Position numbers and translations under genes: made by a program. From contig NW_019776157.1 of NCBI RefSeq assembly GCF_001039355.2, positions 234,442 to 298,441 of the forward strand: a stretch of DNA of 64,000 nt. Reading direction: 5' to 3'. The first letter of the stretch is position 1. The number at the start of each line of letters is the position of its first letter. Below are positions 60,021 to 64,000 of this stretch, in pieces. Source of the stretch: Lingula anatina. Lineage: Eukaryota > Brachiopoda > Lingulata > Lingulida > Lingulidae. Below the pieces are notes generated by a model. The model saw only the letters and a list, made by a program, of their open reading frames with translations, ran no database searches and had not been told where the DNA came from.

Positions 60021-60109
60021 ATGGAGGATGGGAATGTATACAAGTACATCAATATGTCCACTGGTGCAGTGGACATATTGATGTACTTGTATACATTCCC
60101 ATCCTCCAT
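60021..60109. repeat. Perfect 43-bp inverted repeat with 3-bp spacer
   Basis: Arms 60021-60063 and 60067-60109 are exact complements around GTG. Directly after it, a block around ATCAATATGTCCACTGGTGC is repeated in direct orientation (60049 and 60109), pointing to a template-switching event. Confidence 0.97.
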
Positions 60110-60168
60110 CAATATGTCCACTGGTGCAGTGACAGACACCTATCCTTCCTGCTATGCACACTCTAATC

Positions 60169-60335
60169 CAGGCCCATAGCCAGGGGGGTTTGGGGGGTTA
60201 GAAAGAACCGCCCCTTTTGCTGGGAAAAGGTCCACTCTGGGTAAGATTTGATCTAGGTACGTGAAGTTTTTATGGGAAAAGGTCCACTTTTTAAGAAAAA
60301 GAACCCCCCTTTTGAAATTGCTGGCTATGGGCCTG
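60169..60335. mobile_element. MITE with CAGGCCCATAGCCAG ends and TAATC duplication
   Basis: A 167-bp element with 15-bp near-perfect inverted ends, flanked by TAATC at 60164-60168 and 60336-60340. The interior has an AAGGTCCACT repeat. The superfamily is uncertain because the duplication is 5 bp long. Confidence 0.85.
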
Positions 60336-60821
60336 TAATCTTTACCTCTACACCTTCCTCTCTCTCCCCACATTCCACCCGATTTGATATTTCTCTCTCT
60401 CCACCATGCATTCATTCAATCCATACAGATCACATTGCCATCTCTCTCTCTCTCTCTGTGATCTCATACATCAAGGTATTTATTTTTGGCTTTATTTGCC
60501 CCACACCTGCATCAGTAAAAACAAAATAATCACCAACACATTTGTAAAAATATTTTGGTGTAATTGTGCTTCAAATTGATACAAATCATATTTCATGTCC
60601 CATATTCATTTTTATTTCACCCTTTGATGTGATATTCCAAACACCTTTTACATGGCATGACAGTCTGTAGTTTACAATAGAGGCTCATTTGTCACCCTTT
60701 CAACTTGACATTAATTCTTTCATGTACGGTGATAATGATTAGGATGTGTACTGATAAGTAATTCTATATATCCTAATTTGTGAAAAGTTTCATATTTATT
60801 TCCTTTGCTTTGCATCTATAG

Positions 60822-60854
60822 GAGTACATCATGGATGGTATCAGAGAATGCTAA
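60822..60854 (+). CDS. Putative terminal exon of an unidentified plus-strand gene
   Basis: After a pyrimidine-rich acceptor (TTTGCATCTATAG) ten codons EYIMDGIREC are followed by TAA. The phase fits the two upstream candidates. It is very short, so support is weak. Confidence 0.2.
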   Translation, partial: EYIMDGIREC

Positions 60855-61587
60855 AATAGGAATATTCGAATATTTCATACAGAGTGGACAAAAACAAGCA
60901 AGCAACCATATGTTTATGTAACTCTCTTACGAAAAAGGAGGAACTTCTCTACAAGCTGAAGTTGACAATTAAGCAATACAATGAACCATTCTGCAACAAT
61001 GGATCAGGGAGAGAAGACTTTAATGATAACCATAAAAATTCTGTAAAACTTTCTCCTGAAAAAATTAAGCATTATGCAGATTTGAATTTACAAAGATCAA
61101 ACAAAATGTCTTCAGTGGATCATAAATGCCAACAAAAGACTGAAAGAGGTGTCTGTACAACATGCCTACCTTGATGCTTACACGTTTATAACTCTAGGGA
61201 AGGCAGATTTTCTGTGGTATCCTTCTGGCTTTTCAGAATGATTTAAAATCCATGGCACACCTTGAAAAACAAACTGAAAAAATTAGCATAATATCATTTA
61301 TTCAAAGTTTTGATCAAAGGACATTTATGCATTTCACTTCAGGTGAACAGTGGTCAACAATGCTTCCAAATATTTATGAAATTTTTTGACTACATTAATG
61401 TTACTGCACAGACAAAACATATTTCTCTATATTGCGATTTTTTGCAAATCTTAAAAAGTCATACATATTGCATAAGTGAAAAGGAGGATTAATTACATAA
61501 ATCAAGTTCTGAGATGGTTATAAAACTTTGTCCTTTGATCTTGATTTTGAGCCCAGGTAGAACATGTTGCACCGTGGATAAAAACTT
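60855..61587. other. Non-genic stretch
   Basis: Contains a 96-codon frame (60884-61174) rich in Lys, Asn and Cys with no recognised family. It could be 3' UTR of the candidate gene above. Confidence 0.3.
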
Positions 61588-61850
61588 AGGGCTCAATCAC
61601 AATGAACCTATCATTCTACCTATATCGATCCAACTCCATATCGATCCAGCTCCATGGAAGCTTTTACTGAATGCAGTCAGATTATCATATCAACATGCCT
61701 TCTCGTTTTCACTGCACTTCTGTAATCACCAGCTTTTCTGTATTCTGTTCAATGAGTGTTCATCTGACAATCTGATTGCATTCTGCGATAGTCCATGCAG
61801 AATTTGATCGCTCTACGAAGAACAAGTGTTTCATTGGAAATGAGCCTTAA
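61588..61850. mobile_element. Palindromic MITE, subfamily C copy
   Basis: About 260 bp. Outer ends GGGCTCAATCACAATGAA and AAGGCTCATTTCCAATGAA (the latter on the minus strand) are inverted relatives; inner blocks CTGAATGCAGTCAGATTA and CAGAATGCAATCAGATTG match the subfamily. Confidence 0.75.
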
Positions 61851-63734
61851 GAGACAACGAGTAAGAATTTTTAAAATTCTAGTCACAATAAACTTAACTT
61901 CAAGGTTTTCAATTGTACCGGTACTTGCATGGTAGCAACTCTAGGATAAATTTTTAAAGCAAAATTTGACTGGGTCTACTTTTTAATTAATTGATTCATT
62001 TATCAAGCATTAAAATGTGCCGGAAGAAAAAAAAATGGATGCAAACAAAATCATCCGGTGTTTAAGGAGAGAAAGATTTTGGGTTGTTGAGTCTCAGAAC
62101 TGTGAAATCTTTTGTCAACAAGGGCTGAAGTATGCCCAGCTGTAAAAGGATTTAAAGCTGTCACACTGAACAATAATGAACATGATTTAGACCCCTGCTG
62201 AACATTACATTTATATGAATAGTACAACACTTCACCTATCATCTCCAGTGCTAAACTTAAGTTATAACCCACCTAGTAACTAATTCAATTTAACCTTAAG
62301 AATTCAGATTTATTGTAGCAAGTACATAATATTCATTTCTTCTACTCGAATTATCTTTTGAGTTATAAAATCTGAAAAAAAGTGCTACGTTGTATTTTTG
62401 AGCAAGTCAGGTGCAATCTGCCTTTACACAGGACAAAAATGGTCTTTGAACCAATTGACTTGTCTTACAGAAATGTTTTTTCTGTCTTTATCCACGTCTT
62501 CCAGACAAGTTATCCTTTTTCCCAGTGAGAATCCTGGCAAATTCAGGAGTAATGAAACTAGCAGAAACAATCAATTCCTGAAGATTTTTTCAGCTTCCTA
62601 TTAGAGAGGGATGTGCACAAGGGACATATAGACTAATGTAATTTCTTACAAATTTTGAACTCCTTATTTTATATAACTTTATTTGTTCAATTTTATCATA
62701 TCTGGTTACTCTGGAAATTTCATCTTCTGCGATGAACCCACTTTATTTTTAAATACCTTTCAAACTATCCTTTTTTTCTGGTGGCGCAGATAAAAGATTG
62801 TTTATCTTTTAATTTTGTACAAAACTACTGATTTATTATCGTAGGCCTTGCGTATTAAGGTCTCATCTATTTCACAATCCCCCAGTTTGTTATCCATTAC
62901 ATGTGCTATGTTACGGCTTATTGATTGTCTTTAATATTCTTCCTGATTTAATAGCCAAGTGGAGTCATTAAGCCCCAAACTAAATTACAATTATCATCAA
63001 TATAATTTGTCTCATTTTTTTTTCACAGCCCTGCTGTCTTGTTTTCTATCTAATGAGCCAAAAGATTGTACATTAGATGACAATTGTGGTAGATTTCTCT
63101 CCAAGATGCACAAATGAAAGCATATTTGCTTGATTTATGTTACAATGTATTTTACACAGTATTAGTTTTTCAATTGCTAGAATGATCAAATCTGGTTGAT
63201 AAAATGTGGGAAGGATTGATTTTTCTGGTCAATTTAACAAGGCATGGTGAAAAGTAAGTTAATAATGGCCAACACATAAATATACCAAGGATGAATTCAG
63301 TGGACATCTTATATGTACTTTGTCATAAACCCTTTAAATCAATATTTTTTAAAGTCAATTTGATATATGAAACTGTTCAAGGCAATTTAGCAAAATTATG
63401 CATAATGATACATAAATAAATAAGACAAAACCAAATAAAAGGGAAAATTTTTCAGACATCATCTGCAATGTTCTTAAACAAAAACTATCAAGTTTCAAAT
63501 ATAAAATTAGTTCTATCCAGGATTTAAAAACCAATTACTAGCATACCACTTCTGGCACGAGACAAGTGAACACTTACAAGTATTTGCATTTTCACTTAAC
63601 ACAAAATGGCACTATTAAGCAGGAGTAGTGAAAGCACTTCTTTTAATAGACAACACATTTGAGCCGCATGCAAAAGAATATATAAGCTGCTAATACAGAA
63701 TTGGAGACCAACGTCAATTAAAATTTACACTTAC
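61851..63734. other. Non-genic stretch
   Basis: AT-rich, with no gene or repeat recognised. Confidence 0.4.
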
Positions 63735-63829
63735 TGTACCGCCATCCACCAGAATCATAATATAAGGTCAAGAGGCACCTCTTCTTGGCCTATAAAGATG
63801 GAATTGACCCCGTGGCTCATCTGATGCAT
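63735..63829 (-). other. Exon-like segment, possibly an untranslated CPED1 leader exon
   Basis: On the minus strand a good acceptor (GTGTTTTTACAG) and a good donor (GTAAGTG) enclose 95 bp that has stops in all three frames. It could be a 5' UTR exon of CPED1, or the last coding exon of an unseen gene ending ...QFHLYRPRRGAS. Only a transcript would decide. Confidence 0.25.
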
Positions 63830-64000
63830 CTGTAAAAACACACTGTATTATGTATACCAGTATAATGCACCATTTCAAATATTCTTTGTTGTTATACTTT
63901 TATCAGGAATGAGAGAAGAAAATGCTAATAAAGGACAATCCTGATCCATTCCCCTAAATAAATCACTTATTGGACATTTCATATAAAATTCAGCAAAAAA

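Noticed and set aside
61514-61807. 97-codon plus-strand frame
   Set aside because: Most of it is a palindromic MITE arm.
1-64000. CRISPR arrays, tRNA and rRNA genes, bacterial operons
   Set aside because: None seen on either strand; the window is eukaryotic, and the regular repeats are microsatellites or minisatellites.

Overview
This is a eukaryotic, animal-type window, not a bacterial one. Genes are split by GT-AG introns, most of the sequence is AT-rich and non-coding, and there are many microsatellites, palindromic MITEs, LINE remnants and a Penelope-like retroelement remnant. The main gene is an ortholog of animal CPED1. The species cannot be fixed from sequence alone. The repeat mix and the 3-4% divergence between two adjacent copies of one block suggest a highly polymorphic, probably marine, invertebrate. 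Single N characters (6373, 32363, 37091, 58379) show this is a draft assembly.

Layout: (1) 883-10334 holds two tandem minus-strand copies of a two-exon FkbM-type (Methyltransf_21) methyltransferase gene. Each has an N-terminal membrane anchor. Between them lie a decayed Penelope-like element with hammerhead-like termini, a TTAA-flanked MITE, copies of a large palindromic MITE superfamily and a block of GC-richer direct repeats. (2) 10335-16444 has no gene; it holds a LINE 3' relic, a MITE with a perfect 9-bp target duplication and the probable CPED1 3' UTR. (3) 16445-39517, minus strand, is a complete CPED1 gene that I could resolve into 23 coding exons. They join without a frame error into 1,111 residues: a signal anchor, a tubulin-tyrosine-ligase-type ATP-grasp region, a cadherin-like beta-sandwich and a PC-esterase (SGNH) domain. 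Its 12.2-kb first intron contains a roughly 4-kb block present twice in tandem. One copy carries two retroposed insertions for which the other copy is the empty site. (4) 39518-64000 is mostly non-genic, with MITEs, a 43-bp perfect palindrome, a possible decayed Cys-rich exon, and a few weak exon candidates on the plus strand.

How the genes relate: FkbM-type methyltransferases and CPED1 are both predicted here to be type II membrane proteins of the secretory pathway, from families thought to modify glycans or other surface biopolymers. They lie on the same strand. This is only a proximity argument. The most interesting biology is CPED1 itself. This ortholog keeps the ATP-grasp Lys, Arg, Asp and Glu-x-Asn positions, whereas the human protein, as I remember it, has lost the Glu-x-Asn pair.
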